The notes beneath the pieces were generated by a model. The model did no database searches. It was not told where the DNA came from and worked only from the letters and a program-made list of their open reading frames with translations. Shown here piece by piece: positions 33,943-44,096 of a stretch of 64,000 nt of DNA; position 1 is the first letter of the stretch, and each line of letters begins with the position of its first letter. The stretch is from assembly GCA_030035585.1 (NCBI GenBank), contig CM057466.1, forward strand, positions 57,729,233-57,793,232, given 5' to 3'. The translations under genes and the position numbers were made by a program. This DNA comes from Dugong dugon. Taxonomy: Eukaryota > Chordata > Mammalia > Sirenia > Dugongidae.

Positions 33943-34454
33943 GTCTTTGGCTTGGTTCTCTATAGGAGCAAAACCAGTAAGCATATAGAGATAGAGATAC
34001 ATTTATAGAGAGATTTACTTCAAGAAAGTGGCTCACACAGTTGTGGAGGCTGGCAAGAATCCACGGGGTCTGATGTCAGGTTTAAGGCTTCTCCTGATTC
34101 ACATGGTACAGGGGCCGATGAACCCAAAATCAACAGGTCAGACAGCACGCTGCTGGCTCACGGGGCTGCGGGAGCTGGCAAATCCCAAAATCTTCAGGTC
34201 AGATGGCAGGCTGCTGGCTCACGTCCTAAGAAGCAGAAGCCAGTGGTTGATGGGTTGCATGCAAGATCCAGAGAGAGCAAGCTTTGCCAGAACATCCTTA
34301 TATATTGGATGCAGGCCACACCCCCAAGGAAACTCCCCTTTCAACTGACTGGCTGCTCACATTAGATCACAAAATGAAGGATGACTACACAGTATCTGCT
34401 AAATCACCGAGAACCATGGCCTAGCCAAGTGGACACAAAACTTTAACCATCACA
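33943..34454 (-). mobile_element. MaLR-like LTR of a different type
   Basis: Read on the minus strand it begins TGTGATGGTTAAAGTTTTG and ends near GAGAACCAAGCCAAAGACA. It sits where the 5' LTR of the antisense MaLR should be, next to the primer-site-like sequence, but it does not resemble the LTR at 31759-32170. It has an AT-rich stretch (CATATAGAGATAGAGATAC) near its 3' side. Class is inferred from the termini and context. Confidence 0.6.
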
Positions 34455-34456
34455 TA

Positions 34457-35970
34457 GATTTACCCCTAATTTGAAGTAGTGAAGGTTCAAGTCACTGAGC
34501 TGTACACATCAGAGTTGTTGGAAGTGCACATCAACAACTTTGTTCTAGGAATAGATACCTTTACTCCGTATAATACAATATATGTAACTTTTCATAACCT
34601 TTTAAAGAGGGAAGAAATTGAATTCAAACAATTAAGTGTACTTTATCTTTAAACTTCTCCTTTGTAGAGAAACTTCATTAGTGGTTTTGCTTAGTTTCCC
34701 AAAGGCCTTTATGCCAGAAGAAGCATGAATTCGGATACTATTAAATTCTATAAAGTGGACAGAAATTGCTGCTAAGCTACACTGATAGCTGCCTTCAAGA
34801 AGAGCTTTTGAAGTATGGTAAATGACAGTAAATCTTCTACTTAAGGTATGCCTTAACCCCATTTCACCATAGCCTGTGTACTCTGAGTCCACTTTAGAGA
34901 TTTATAAGAAAAGAATGGTATATCATTCACTGGTTCTGATTTTTTTTTTCTTCAAAACACTCATTGGATGGTTTACCCAAAGAGAAAATTAATAATAAGT
35001 TTGAATGTTATAAATTTCCTCTAGTGGAATCCAGTCAAGCAGTACAAGGGGAAAAGTTCTCAGTGATAAGAAAGCACTGAAAGGCAATGCCTTCATCATT
35101 TGACTCTAAACGATGAGACCAAACACCAGTATAAGAAGCCTCACAACTCTGCTCACACATTGTAAGCCCTCCAGTATATCTGTCCCTGCAAGCCCTTACA
35201 TCCTTTTAGCCTCCAGCTGCTTTGGACAGTGAGACTCTTTGACTTGCCATGGCAAGGTTCCGTGTATTATGAAGATACAGTAAGGAAAAGTAATTGAATG
35301 AATACAATTGTACATTATGCTATGTCCCAATAGGACTGGTCAGAGTAAAGGCAGTGACACAGCCTGCTGTGCAACCCATAATTAAATAGATGTTTCTTCA
35401 CCTTATTGGGAAAAGACTGAATCAACTGGCATGTTTAGCTTTCTCTAAGATATGTACATTGGGTGCCAAAAATGGAAAAAGTGGCATTCTGAGTCACCTC
35501 ATGTCAGGTATTAGATCCTCCCTCCGGAAATAAGTTTTTAACCAGAGTTGCTTCCATTTTCATAGCCAAGTCTCAACCCTGTAGAAAAATTTTCTCTTTA
35601 AACCCAAGGTATTTCTATTTCCATCAACATTTTTAGTCGTTTAGAAAAGATAGTCTCTGACTTTTTGTCATCGTTTAGATATTTACCTGTTGCTGAGCTA
35701 TGAAGGATATATCCCGTGTTTCTTATTTTCCTTTCAAAGAAAAACTTAAACATGTTTAATTTGTGTCCCTAGCTTCGAGTAAGAGCCTTTATAGTTTGGT
35801 TGCCTGATGAATAGAAGAACAGCAATTCCTTTTAGAACCTGAAGTCAGCCACTCAAGTGTTTTCAAGATAATCTTAAAACCTTTGTGTACTAGGTCTCAT
35901 TGGTTTCCTTATCTGTTACATTTGACTAGAAACAGTGATACAGCTGATAGTATTTTTCAGTCTTTGGGAA
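34457..35970. other. Unique-looking intergenic sequence
   Basis: About 1.5 kb without recognised transposon ends or RNA genes. The 86-codon frame at 34632-34892 on the minus strand has no identifiable domain. Confidence 0.45.
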
Positions 35971-35973
35971 CGA

Positions 35974-36379
35974 AATATTTGTTTAGTACTGTGAGAGCTG
36001 GAGCTTAGCACCTTTCATATAGAGACCAATATTAATAAAGCAATTATTAATAGATATAAAATATGAACAATTAGACTTTATTTTTGATAGTGTTCATCCT
36101 AACTTGTTCATCTTGAACAAATATGAACATGGCAGAGCAAGACATAGTTTGTGGAATACAGTGCAAAATTAAAATGTGGGGATCTTTGTTAAAATATTAA
36201 GAATTATAAATCAGAACATTAAAACAAGCATGGTCCTTCTGAGTGTAGGCCCTATATGACTGCAGTGTCAAAAATAAGGTCTGACTGTTCCTATTATTAT
36301 ACCTATTAATAACTGTATTCATATTGGTCTCTATATGAAAGGTACTAAACTCCAGCTCTCACAGTGCTAAACAAATATT
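35974..36379. repeat. 406-bp inverted repeat with about 86-bp arms
   Basis: The left arm 35974-36058 (AATATTTGTTTAG, GAGAGCTGGAG, CCTTTCATATAGAGACCAAT) pairs with the right arm 36294-36379 (ATTGGTCTCTATATGAAAGG, CTCCAGCTCTC, CTAAACAAATATT). Roughly nine in ten positions pair. The space between is about 235 bases and contains a small TTGTTCA/TGAACAA palindrome. It could be a non-autonomous DNA transposon with long inverted ends or a local inverted duplication. I do not recognise its family. Confidence 0.85.
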
Positions 36380-36610
36380 CCATTGCAGTATGTACCACAT
36401 TACCCATTCATCTGCCAAATGGTTTTTAGTCTGTTTCCATTTTTTTGCTATTGTGAATAATGCTGCAATGAACATACATGTACAAATGTCTATCCATGTC
36501 TCTTTTATTAGATCTCTAGGCTACATACCTAGGAGTGGGATTGCTGGATCATAAGGCATTTCTATTACTAGGACTTTGAGGAAGTGCCACACCTTTTCCA
36601 TAGTTAAGAG
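36380..36610 (-). mobile_element. L1 3' fragment, antisense
   Basis: TACCCATTCATCTGCCAAAT, GCTATTGTGAATAATGCTGC, CTAGGAGTGGGATTGCTGG and GGAAGTGCCACACC are the standard antisense words near the L1 ORF2 end. It directly abuts the inverted repeat. Confidence 0.8.
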
Positions 36611-36644
36611 GGTGTATTCTTAAAAATAAAGTCATTTAAACGAC

Positions 36645-36646
<2 letters not shown>

Positions 36647-36693
<47 letters not shown>

Positions 36694-36702
36694 ACACACA
36701 CA
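36647..36702. repeat. (CA)n microsatellite
   Basis: About 28 CA units with one interruption (a single TA at 36689). Likely polymorphic. Confidence 0.97.
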
Positions 36703-36902
36703 AAATGGCACTGTATAAAAAAAACCTCTACACTGAATTCACAATGTGTAACTAAGAAAATAAAACAATGCAACATTGAATTTAAAAAAAAGCATTGTTA
36801 TCAGTCATGGTTCAGGCATACTCAAACAGGGTAATTGAAAAGACTTTATTAAAGGGACTATTTACAAAAATGTGGACATATTTTAGAGAAGTTAATAAGG
36901 GA

Positions 36903-36985
36903 TATCCTATAGGGCAGTTCTGTCCTGTCCTACAGAGTCTCTATAAGTCAGAATCGACGGTACAGCAACGGGTTTGGTTGGTTTT
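36903..36985 (+). mobile_element. AfroSINE 3' fragment
   Basis: Only the 3' half: TCCTATAGGGCAGTTCTGTC, CAGAATCGACGGTACAGCAA and GGGTTTGGTTGGTTTTG. Truncated at the 5' side. Confidence 0.85.
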
Positions 36986-37258
36986 GTATTAGCCTGTGAG
37001 ACTAGCAACAGCAGGAGCCCAATGTGGAGGAGAGGTTACTATTACCTGCAAAGGCTAACAGTGTGCAGAAGGCCTCCTGACAGGAGCTGTGACCTTCATC
37101 AGAGGAACACATCCAGCCAGTGGTGACCTCCCAGGGAGAGAGTTGGGAAAAGAAATACCCAGACTTCACACTCCTCCTTCCCAGATTTCCTGCTGATGCT
37201 CCCTAATGACCAAACCCAACCAAAAGCCACAAGATAAGAAAGCTTAATGATGTAGTCT

Positions 37259-37451
37259 GGCAGTTCTCAAATGTTAGCATGCAAATGAATCACCTGGATG
37301 GCTGACTTGTTAAAACACAGATTGCTGAGCCCCACCCTTATTGATTCTGATTCAGTAGGTCTGGGGTGGGGATGATATTTTGGATTTCTAGTAAGTCCCT
37401 AGGTGATGCTGATGCTGATGCTGATCTGGGGGCCACACTTAAAAACCACTG
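37259..37451 (-). mobile_element. MER5-like hAT element with 8-bp duplication
   Basis: Antisense MER5-type MITE: GCAGTTCTCAAATG, AATCACCTGGATGGC, TTGTTAAAACACAGATTGCT, GATTCAGTAGGTCTGGGGTG and AAAAACCACTG. TGTAGTCT flanks it at 37251-37258 and 37453-37460, the 8-bp duplication expected of hAT elements. A TGATGC triplet-type expansion lies at 37404-37424. Confidence 0.9.
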
Positions 37452-37715
37452 ATGTAGTCTAATCAGGTCAGCCTCTCTAGGCAGAGAGCAGGGTAGAGAA
37501 GGGTGGAGCATACAACTGGAAGACATACAGCACAGGAACAATGGAAGTTGATTTGAGGACAATAGGCTTGTTTATCATCAAGAAAATGACTACCTCTGAA
37601 GGCTGTTCTTTTGATTTGTCCTATTTTTTTCCTCCATGAATACTAAAAGGCGTATTTTACTTCCTTGGTGCAAGCAAAGAGAAGCTTGATGTATTTGCAA
37701 CGTAACTCCTAAACA

Positions 37716-38551
37716 GATCTTTTTTTTTCCTAAATTTTACTTAGTTTGTTGTTGAGAATATACACTTCAAAACATACACCAATTCACCAGTTTCTACGTG
37801 TACAATTTAGTGACATTGATTATATTCTTTGAGTTGTGCAACATTCTCACCATTGTGTTCTGAGTTGTTCTTCCTCATTAACATAAACTCACTGGCCCCA
37901 AGGTTCCTATCTAATCTTTCCAGTTGTTGTTATTAATTTGATCCCATATACACAGTTCTTAAAAGAGCACAATGCTCAAGGCACACATTTTTTACTAGCA
38001 AAGCTAAACTACTGTTCAGTTTTAAGATGACATTGGGCAATATTTGGTTTAAGGTTTAAAGATCATCTCAGGGCAATAGTTTGAGGGGTTCCTCCACCCT
38101 CCACGGCTCCAGAAAGTCTAGAGTTCATTAGAGTTTGAAATTCTGTTATACATTTTCCCTCTTTTAATCAGGATTCTTCTATGGAATCTTTGATCAAAAT
38201 GTTCACTAATGGTAGCCAGGCACTATCCAGTTCTTCTGGTCTCATGGCAAAGGAGGCAGTTGTTCATGGAGGCAATTAGACACACATTCCATATCCTCCT
38301 TCTATTCCTGACTCTCCTTCTTCTTCTGTTGCTCCAGGCAAATAGAGACCAATTGTTGAGTCTTGGATGGCCACTTGCAGGCTTTTAAGACCCCAGGCAC
38401 TATGCAACTAACTAGGAGGTAGGACAGAAGCACTAAACACGTTATTAGGCCAGTTAACTGGGATGTTCCATGAAACCATGACCCTAAACCTCCAAACTAA
38501 GCAGCCAAACCCCATGAAGTGTTTGGTTGTACATAAGCAGCCTCAGCAGCT
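37716..38551 (-). mobile_element. Afrotherian L1 3'UTR, second type, antisense
   Basis: T-run then TTGTTGTTGAGAATATACAC, GTTCCTATCTAATCTTTCC, GTAGCCAGGCACTATCC and CTTTTAAGACCCCAGGCACT. The last block is shared with the common type at 7926, but the 3' terminal part differs (like 13868-13985). It ends where the next T-run begins at 38552. Confidence 0.75.
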
Positions 38552-39099
38552 ACTCTTTTTTTTTTTTTCTGTCATTGCAGTAAATACATCTATCACACAA
38601 CTTTCGCCAATTCAACTTTTTACAGGTGTATAACTTATTGACAGCAATTAAAATAATCAGCTGTGCAACCCTACCCTTAATCGATGAGATTTTTGCATCA
38701 CCATTAACCCCCTTTTCCTCCTCCCTCCCACCCCTGGTAACCACTAATAAACTTTGGTCTGTATACAGTTGCCTTTTCTTGTCTTTTTATATAAGTGAGG
38801 TCATACAATATTTGTCCTTTTGTGATAGGCTTATTTCGCTCAGCATAACGTCTTCAAGTTCCATCCATACTGTAGCATATATCAAGACTTCATTTCTACT
38901 ACTGGCTGAGTTGTATTCCATTGTATACATACACCACATTTTTTTTATTCATTCATCTGTTGATGGGCATTTAGGATGTTTCCACCTTTCGGCTACTGTG
39001 AATACTGCTGCAATGAACACTGGTATACAAGTCTCTTTCTGAGCCTCTGCTTTCAAGTATTTTGGGTATATACCTATGAGTGGAATTGCTGGGTCATAG

Positions 39100-39152
39100 T
39101 ATAGGGTCACTATGAGTCAGAATCGACTCCACGGCAATGGGTTTGATTTTTT
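39100..39152 (+). mobile_element. AfroSINE 3' fragment in L1
   Basis: TATAGGGTCACTATGAGTCA, GAATCGACTCCACGGCAATG and GGTTTGATTTTTTTTC. Only the conserved 3' core was inserted; L1 reads from GGGTCATAG to TGGTAGTTC across it. Confidence 0.85.
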
Positions 39153-39398
39153 TTCTTTTTAGTGGTAGTTCTATTTTCAGTTTTTTGAGGAAGCACCACG
39201 CTACTTTCCACAACTGCTGTACAATTTTGCATTCCCACCAGCAACGAGTAAGGGTTCCAATTTCCCCACATCTTCACCAACATTTGTTATTTTCTGTCTT
39301 TCTTAACCATCCTAGCGGGAGTGAAATGGTACCTCATTGTGGTTTTGATTTGCATCTCTCTGATGGCTAATGATGTTGAGCATCTCTTCATGTGCTTA

Positions 39399-39551
39399 AA
39401 AATCAAACCAAACCCGCTGCCGTGACTCATAGTGACCGTATAGGACAGGGTAGAACTGCCCTATAGGTTTCCAAGGAGCAGCTGATGGATTTGAACTGCC
39501 GACCTTTTGGTGAGCAGCCGTAGCTCTTAACCACTGTGTCACCAAGGTTTC
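39399..39551 (-). mobile_element. AfroSINE with target duplication
   Basis: Antisense: ACCAAACCCGCTGCCGTGAC, AGAACTGCCCTATAGG, GATTTGAACTGCCGACC and TAACCACTGTGTCACCAAGG. CTTCATGTGCTT (39386-39397) and CTTCATGTGTTT (39552-39563) flank it with one mismatch. Confidence 0.9.
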
Positions 39552-39599
39552 CTTCATGTGTTTGGCAGCCACTAAATAGATCCTTTTAAAACCCCAAAC

Positions 39600-39870
39600 T
39601 TCAGACAAAATATTGTATGATTTTAACTTAATGAAATGAATAGGCAAATTTATAGAGACAGAAAGTCTGTTAGAGTTTACCAGAGGCTAGGGGGAGGGGA
39701 GAAGTAGGAGTTATTGCTTAATGGGTACCAAGTTTCCATTTGGAGTAATGAAAAGGTTTTGGAAATAGATAGTGGTGATAGTTGCATAACATTGTGAATG
39801 CAATTAATGTCACTAAAAATTGTACACTAAAAATGGCTAAAATAGCAAAATTTACATTACATATACTTTG
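39600..39870 (+). mobile_element. L1 3' end, sense, split by a SINE
   Basis: AGAGACAGAAAGTCTGTTAG, GGGGGAGGGGAG, ATTGCTTAATGGGTACC, GATAGTGGTGATAGTTGCAT and GTACACTAAAAATGGC are the L1 3'UTR. The terminal part and A-rich tail follow at 40173-40217 after the tRNA-Gly-type SINE. Confidence 0.8.
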
Positions 39871-39871
39871 T

Positions 39872-40172
39872 TGTTGTTAGCTGCAGTCAAGTCAGCCCCC
39901 AACTCATGATGACCCCACGCACAACGAGACTGGACCACTGTGATTCATAGGGTTTTCCTTGGCTGAGTTTCAGAAGTAGATCACCAGGCCTTTCTTCCTA
40001 TTATGTCTTAGTCTGAAAACTCAGCTGAAACCTGTTCAGCATCATAGCAACACACAAGCCTCCACTGACAAACAAGTGGTAGCTACACTTGAGGTGCACT
40101 GGCCAGGAATCAAACCTCAATCTCTCACATAGAAGGCGAAAACTCTACCACTGAACCACCACCGCCCTCTGT
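39872..40172 (-). mobile_element. tRNA-Gly-type SINE with RTE-like tail
   Basis: On the minus strand it begins GGGCGGTGGTGGTTCAGTGG, TAGAGTTTTCGCCTTC, which matches the head of a tRNA-Gly gene, with a TTTGATTCCTGG B box. The body has GGAAGAAAGGCCTGGTGATC and AAAACCCTATG. The tail is AGCTAACAACAAC, as in RTE LINEs. Inserted into the L1 3' end at 39600-40217. The copy at 47076 is related. Confidence 0.85.
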
Positions 40173-40223
40173 ATATATTTTACCACACTAACATGTAAAA
40201 AAACCAAAAAATTTCAGATAGTA

Positions 40224-40698
40224 CAGTACGTCCCTGGTTTATGAACATCCGACTCTGGGACAACTCGTACTTTCCAAATTAATGTTGTGTAAATTTGCCC
40301 TCACTTTGAAAAGACTGTCCCAACCCCTACTTGCAACAAATTCATCACAAACATCTTCACTTACTGCACATGCATCTTTTAAATCCTTGGAAAGGCTTCA
40401 ACCCTTTTCTTGCACTAAACCAAGAAAAAATCTGTTGCTGTCAAGTCGATTCCAACTCATAGCGACCTTTTAGGACAGAGGAGAACTGCCCCAAAGAGTT
40501 TCCAAGGAGTGGTTGGTGGATTCGAACTGCCCACTTTTGGTTAGCAGCCAAGCTCTTAACCACTGCGCCACCAAGGCTCCTTTCTTGCACTAAAATAAAG
40601 CTAAATAAGAACTGTATGCACCTGTTCTGACTCACCTACAAATATGACTTAAAGACACAGTCAGGTGCTGATCTTGTTTGTAACCCAGGGACTGCCTG
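40224..40698. mobile_element. Tigger-like non-autonomous DNA element
   Basis: The left end CAGTACGTCCCTGG and right end CCAGGGACTGCCTG form imperfect inverted termini (about 17 of 23 positions). TA lies immediately outside at 40222-40223 and 40699-40700, the target duplication of Tc1/mariner-Tigger elements. Without the nested SINE it is about 300 bp and has no transposase. A SINE sits inside. Confidence 0.7.
40420..40580 (-). mobile_element. AfroSINE with perfect 14-bp duplication
   Basis: Antisense: TGTTGCTGTCAAGTCGATTC, GGAGAACTGCCCCAAAGAG, GGATTCGAACTGCCCAC and AACCACTGCGCCACCAAGG. TTTCTTGCACTAAA occurs identically at 40406-40419 and 40581-40594. Inserted in the Tigger-like element. Confidence 0.95.
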
Positions 40699-40700
40699 TA

Positions 40701-42155
40701 TCTAATCTAGACTACCTCTTACCAACCAGAACGGGTACCTGCAGAAAGGAAGGTGTTGACATTAAAGAGCTTTGGCTTTTCCTTATACCACTGTGATGAG
40801 TTCAAGAGTCTAGGGTGCTCTCTGTAAAGGAAGATCTAGTAAACTGACAGTTTCAATGCTAAATCAGATGCTTATTAATTTCCTGACAACAAGAGTACAT
40901 TAAGTTTTTGGTGGATGAGATAATCAATCAAGATTTGTAATAACTGAAATATAAGGTTGACCTACTACTGGTTCTTACTGTGTTTTCTCTGAAGGCCAAA
41001 AATGAGATTATGCTAAAGACAATGGAATCCTTTCAAGCAAAGCAGAAATAGAATGCAAACTAAAAGCTAAAATTTTACCCTGCTCTGTTTAAACAAAGTA
41101 CAGCATGTCAGATTAATGAACAACCTACTTGAGAAAACTTGTAGACAAGGGTTTAATCTGTGTTTGATAGTGGAAAGGTTGTGTGCATTTCCTGGGAGAG
41201 ATCTCAGAACACCTAATACATATGAAAAATGAAAAGTGCACAAGAAATATGCCAAGCCATAATGATCTTATATATCCCCGAAGGTGCTTAACACTAGTGT
41301 TTAGTTGTATATGCATCATACACAGTATTTTTCTTTAGTTGTTTTCTGAGATTTTTGTTAAATTACATTTTGGAAGGTATACATATTTTTTTCTGCTTTA
41401 TGTAGGGTAAAAGCTGATGAGATAGCAAAAAATAAATACGGTTTAAATGTTATTTAAGTCAGAACCCTAGCTGCTGCATTACTGGAGGAGGGAAGGTGAT
41501 AGCTGTTAACCTACACATTATCCAGTGATTTACTTACTTATAGGGAAATTGATAAGGCTATAATCACCTTAGCATTTTAATTGCAAATACCAATTTAAGA
41601 ATGAAAACAAATTATTATTTCACCTAAAAGGCAATTAAGTTCTATTAGCCTTTTTCATTGAAAGTGTTTATAAAATTGAACTTGACACTGTTCTTCAAAA
41701 GAAGGATTATGATTAAACAAACAAAAAAGATGTCTTATCAAATGCAAAAGAGTAGATGCACCAACATCAACTAAAGAACACAATAAGTTGAATTATTTGG
41801 CAAATAACAGAAATTAAGTCACTCCAAAGATACATAATTGCAAGCCACTCTGCCCACAGTTTCATTCACCTGTTCCTCTGAAAAAAGCTGCCTTGCTCTA
41901 ATTGTAAAGAAACAGCAACATTCTAGCCACTGTTTGGGCCACCATGACCTCTAGACACAGTGTCACAGAGAGAACTGAGGATAAGTGGATTCTGTGTGTT
42001 TGGTCAGCAGTCCAAATCACAGTGCCTGGGGCAATGGGACTAACTCTGGACTGTTGTCCTTAGTCAAGAGGGTTGATCAAGTGGATGACACATGAAGTGA
42101 GAGCAAAACCCTCTGCAGACATGATCATCAGTTGATTGGATAGCAATTATCGTTT
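40701..42155. other. Unique-looking intergenic sequence
   Basis: Nearly 1.5 kb without recognised repeat. The AT-rich stretch 41520-41720 (CACCTTAGCATTTTAATTGC, CTATTAGCCTTTTTCATTG) is the kind of sequence often found in conserved noncoding elements, but this is only a suspicion. No coding frame is supported. Confidence 0.45.
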
Positions 42156-42159
42156 TAAA

Positions 42160-42468
42160 AAATAAAATACAATCAATACTATTCATCGTAAACATTTTCA
42201 AACAGTACAGAAGGGCACAAAGGGGAAAATAAAAGTAGCTTCAGCCCTCTTCAGCGTCAAATCACATTTCCAAGAATAGTTTTTCTTTTGTTGTCATCCA
42301 AGCATTTTCTATGCAAATACAAACACGTACATATAAATGTTCTTTGTTTATACAATAAATGAGGTGATACACTACATACTGATCTGCAAATTATTTTTTT
42401 CAGTAAATGTATCTTAGAGATTTTCCTGTAGTGGGTATATCTAGATGCACCTCATTATTTTGAATTAC
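42160..42468 (-). mobile_element. Ancient L1-like 3' region, antisense, host of RTE
   Basis: GATCTGCAAATTATTTTTTT and TAGATGCACCTCATTATTTT lead up to the insertion site. After the RTE it resumes with GTACCATAATTTAACTAACC, TTGATGGACATTTAGGTTG, TTTTTGCTATTAAAAGC (43349-43450). These are antisense L1 3' words. Confidence 0.6.
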
Positions 42469-42480
42469 CACACAGAATGT

Positions 42481-43336
42481 TGTTGTTGTTGTCAGATTCT
42501 ATGGAGTCGGTTCCGACTTATAGCGACCCCATATACAACAGAACGAAACACTGCCTGGTCCTGTGCCATCCTCACAATAGTTGCTATGTTTGAGCCCACT
42601 GTTGCAACCACTGTGTCAATCTATGTCATTAAGGGTGTTCCTCTTTTTTGCTGACCCTCGACTTTACAAAGCATGATGTCCTTCTCCAGGGACTGGTCCC
42701 TCCTGATAACATATCCGAAGTACATGAGATGAAGTTTTGCCATTTGCCTTCTAAGGAGCATTCTAGCTGTACTTCTTCAAGGCAGATTTGTTCGTTCTTC
42801 TGGCAGTCCTGGTAAATTCAATATTCTTCACCAACACCATAATTCAAAGGCATCAATTCTTCTTCAGTCCTCCTTATTCACTGTCCAGCTTTCACATGCA
42901 TATGAGGCAACTGAAAACATGACAGCTTGGGTCAGGCACACCTTAGACCTTAAAGTGATATCTTTGCTTTTTAACCCTTTAAAGAGATCTTTTGCAGCAG
43001 ATTTGCCCAATGCAATGTGTCGTTTGATTTCTGGACTACTGTTTCCATGGGTGTTGACTGTGGCTCCAAGTAAAATGAAATCCTCACCAACTTCAATATT
43101 TTCTCCATTTATCATGATGTTGCTTATTGGTCCAGTTGTGAGGATCTTTATGTTGAGGTGTAATCCATACTGAAGGCTGTGGTCTTTGATCTTCATCAGT
43201 AAGTGCTTCAAGTCCTCTTCACTTTCAGCAGGCAAGGCTGTGTCATCTGCATATTGCAGGTTGTTAATGAGTCTTCCTCCAAACCTGATGTCGCATTCTT
43301 CTTCATATAGTCCAACTTCTTGGATTACTGGCTCAG
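42481..43336 (-). mobile_element. RTE-type LINE, 5'-truncated, with perfect 12-bp duplication
   Basis: On the minus strand it ends TATGGGGTCGCTATAAGTCG, GAACCGACTCCATAGAATC and then an (AAC)n tail (TTGTTGTTG at 42480-42491). Flanked by CACACAGAATGT at 42469-42480 and 43337-43348. The retained part is the C-terminal part of the RTE polyprotein plus a very short 3'UTR. This RTE clade (related to BovB/RTE-1) is known in afrotherians. Confidence 0.9.
42864..43235 (-). pseudogene. RTE reverse transcriptase C-terminal remnant
   Basis: A 123-codon open stretch inside the RTE copy. It reads as the region after the RT catalytic core: ESEEDLKHLLMKIKDHS, GLHLNIKKT-like GLHLNIKILTTG, MINGENIEVGEDFILLG, HIALGKSAAKDL, LTQAVMFSVASYACESWTVN. 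The homologous segment in the copy at 47659-47859 is shorter. The frame stops just before the expected end, where further shifts follow. The element is 5'-truncated and cannot encode an active enzyme. Confidence 0.85.
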
Positions 43337-43494
43337 CACACAGAATGTATGTACCATAATTTAACTAACCAGTCTTCTATTGATGGACATTTAGGTTGTT
43401 TCTAGGTTTTTGCTATTAAAAGCAATTTGCAATTAAACCTACATTGAAATAGCATATCTTACCTATTCAATTGATAATCCAAAAGTCTGAAAGC

Positions 43495-43665
43495 ATATTC
43501 TATTGGAAAGGCATCTTCACACATTGCTGGTAGGAATGTAAAACAATACAATTCCCTATGGAGAAGAATCTGTCAGTATCTAACAAATTACATACACATT
43601 TATCCCTTGACCTAGTAATTCCATTTCTAGGAATTTATTGCAAAAATACACATGCAAAAGTACTG
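43495..43665 (+). mobile_element. L1 ORF2 3' fragment, sense
   Basis: CACATTGCTGGTAGGAATGT, AAAACAATACAATTCC, CTGTCAGTATCTAAC, GACCTAGTAATTCCATTTC and AGGAATTTATTGCAAAAATA follow the usual L1 order near the ORF2 end. It precedes the second ERVL. Confidence 0.7.
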
Positions 43666-43669
43666 CAGG

Positions 43670-44078
43670 GATACTATGATGGATTACCCAGACCGCTTCT
43701 TTATGATGTAGGCTCTCTGGGTGACCTCACTGCTGTAAGTGTTGGCAGTTGGTGGTTCTCAGCTGAGATCCTCCCCAGGAATTTCCTTTGGATAAAGAGA
43801 GATGCCTCCCAATCCACATCCAATGACTGTTCCACGTAGGGGTATAAAGACCCTGTCCCCTTGCCTCAAGAAAGGGCAACTTTGAAGAGTCATCCTAGCT
43901 GCAGAGCTCCCCATGGGACTAGCTGAAGCCTTTGGTACAACTACACTGCAGTTCAACTCTTATCAATGCCCAAACCAACTTCCTTCACTCCTTTAAAGAT
44001 ACTGATCCCAAAAGCAATCTCCAATAACTTCCTGCATATATACCTCTGCTCAAAATCTGTTTCTCAGAGCACCCAATC
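43670..44078 (+). mobile_element. Second ERVL LTR
   Basis: An LTR-like block with TGATGTAGGCTCTCTGGGTG, CCTTTGGATAAAGAGAG, GGGGTATAAAGACCCTGTCC (a TATAAA box at 43843-43848), GGTACAACTACACTGCAGTT and a 3' part near CAAAATCTGTTTCTCAGAGC. It is directly followed by a good tRNA-Leu primer site, so it is a 5' LTR. It is unlike the LTR at 586-983, although the internal regions are related. The left edge is approximate. Confidence 0.65.
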
Positions 44079-44081
44079 ACT

Positions 44082-44096
44082 TGGTGCCAGGAGTGG
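44082..44096 (+). other. Retroviral primer-binding site, tRNA-Leu type
   Basis: TGGTGCCAGGAGTGG, just downstream of the LTR. The ERVL group is named for priming by tRNA-Leu, and this 15-base word is well preserved compared with the degenerate site at 987-999. Confidence 0.7.

Larger units (their letters stand above)
36797..37590. mobile_element. Possible old LTR-like element, unclassified
   Basis: TCAGTCATGGTTCAGGCATA and GACTTTATTAAAGGGACTAT at the left look like an antisense LTR end with a TTTATTAAAG core. Sequence to about 37590 reads through as one unit once the SINE fragment (36903) and the hAT element (37259) are removed. No partner LTR or clean termini were found, so the call is weak. 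Confidence 0.3.
38552..39565 (-). mobile_element. L1 3' end with ORF2 end, antisense, holding two SINEs
   Basis: T-run, CACCCCTGGTAACCACTAAT, TCGCTCAGCATAACGTCTTC, GAGTTGTATTCCATTGTATA, TTGATGGGCATTTAGGATG, GAGTGGAATTGCTGGGTCAT and ATTCCCACCAGCAACGAG, all antisense L1 words. It is interrupted by a SINE 3' fragment at 39100 and a SINE at 39399. The frames at 38626-39042 and 39137-39370 are antisense L1. Confidence 0.85.

Noticed and set aside
36647..36702. (CA)n tract as a regulatory or Z-DNA element
   Set aside because: It is an ordinary dinucleotide microsatellite; nothing nearby supports a regulatory role.
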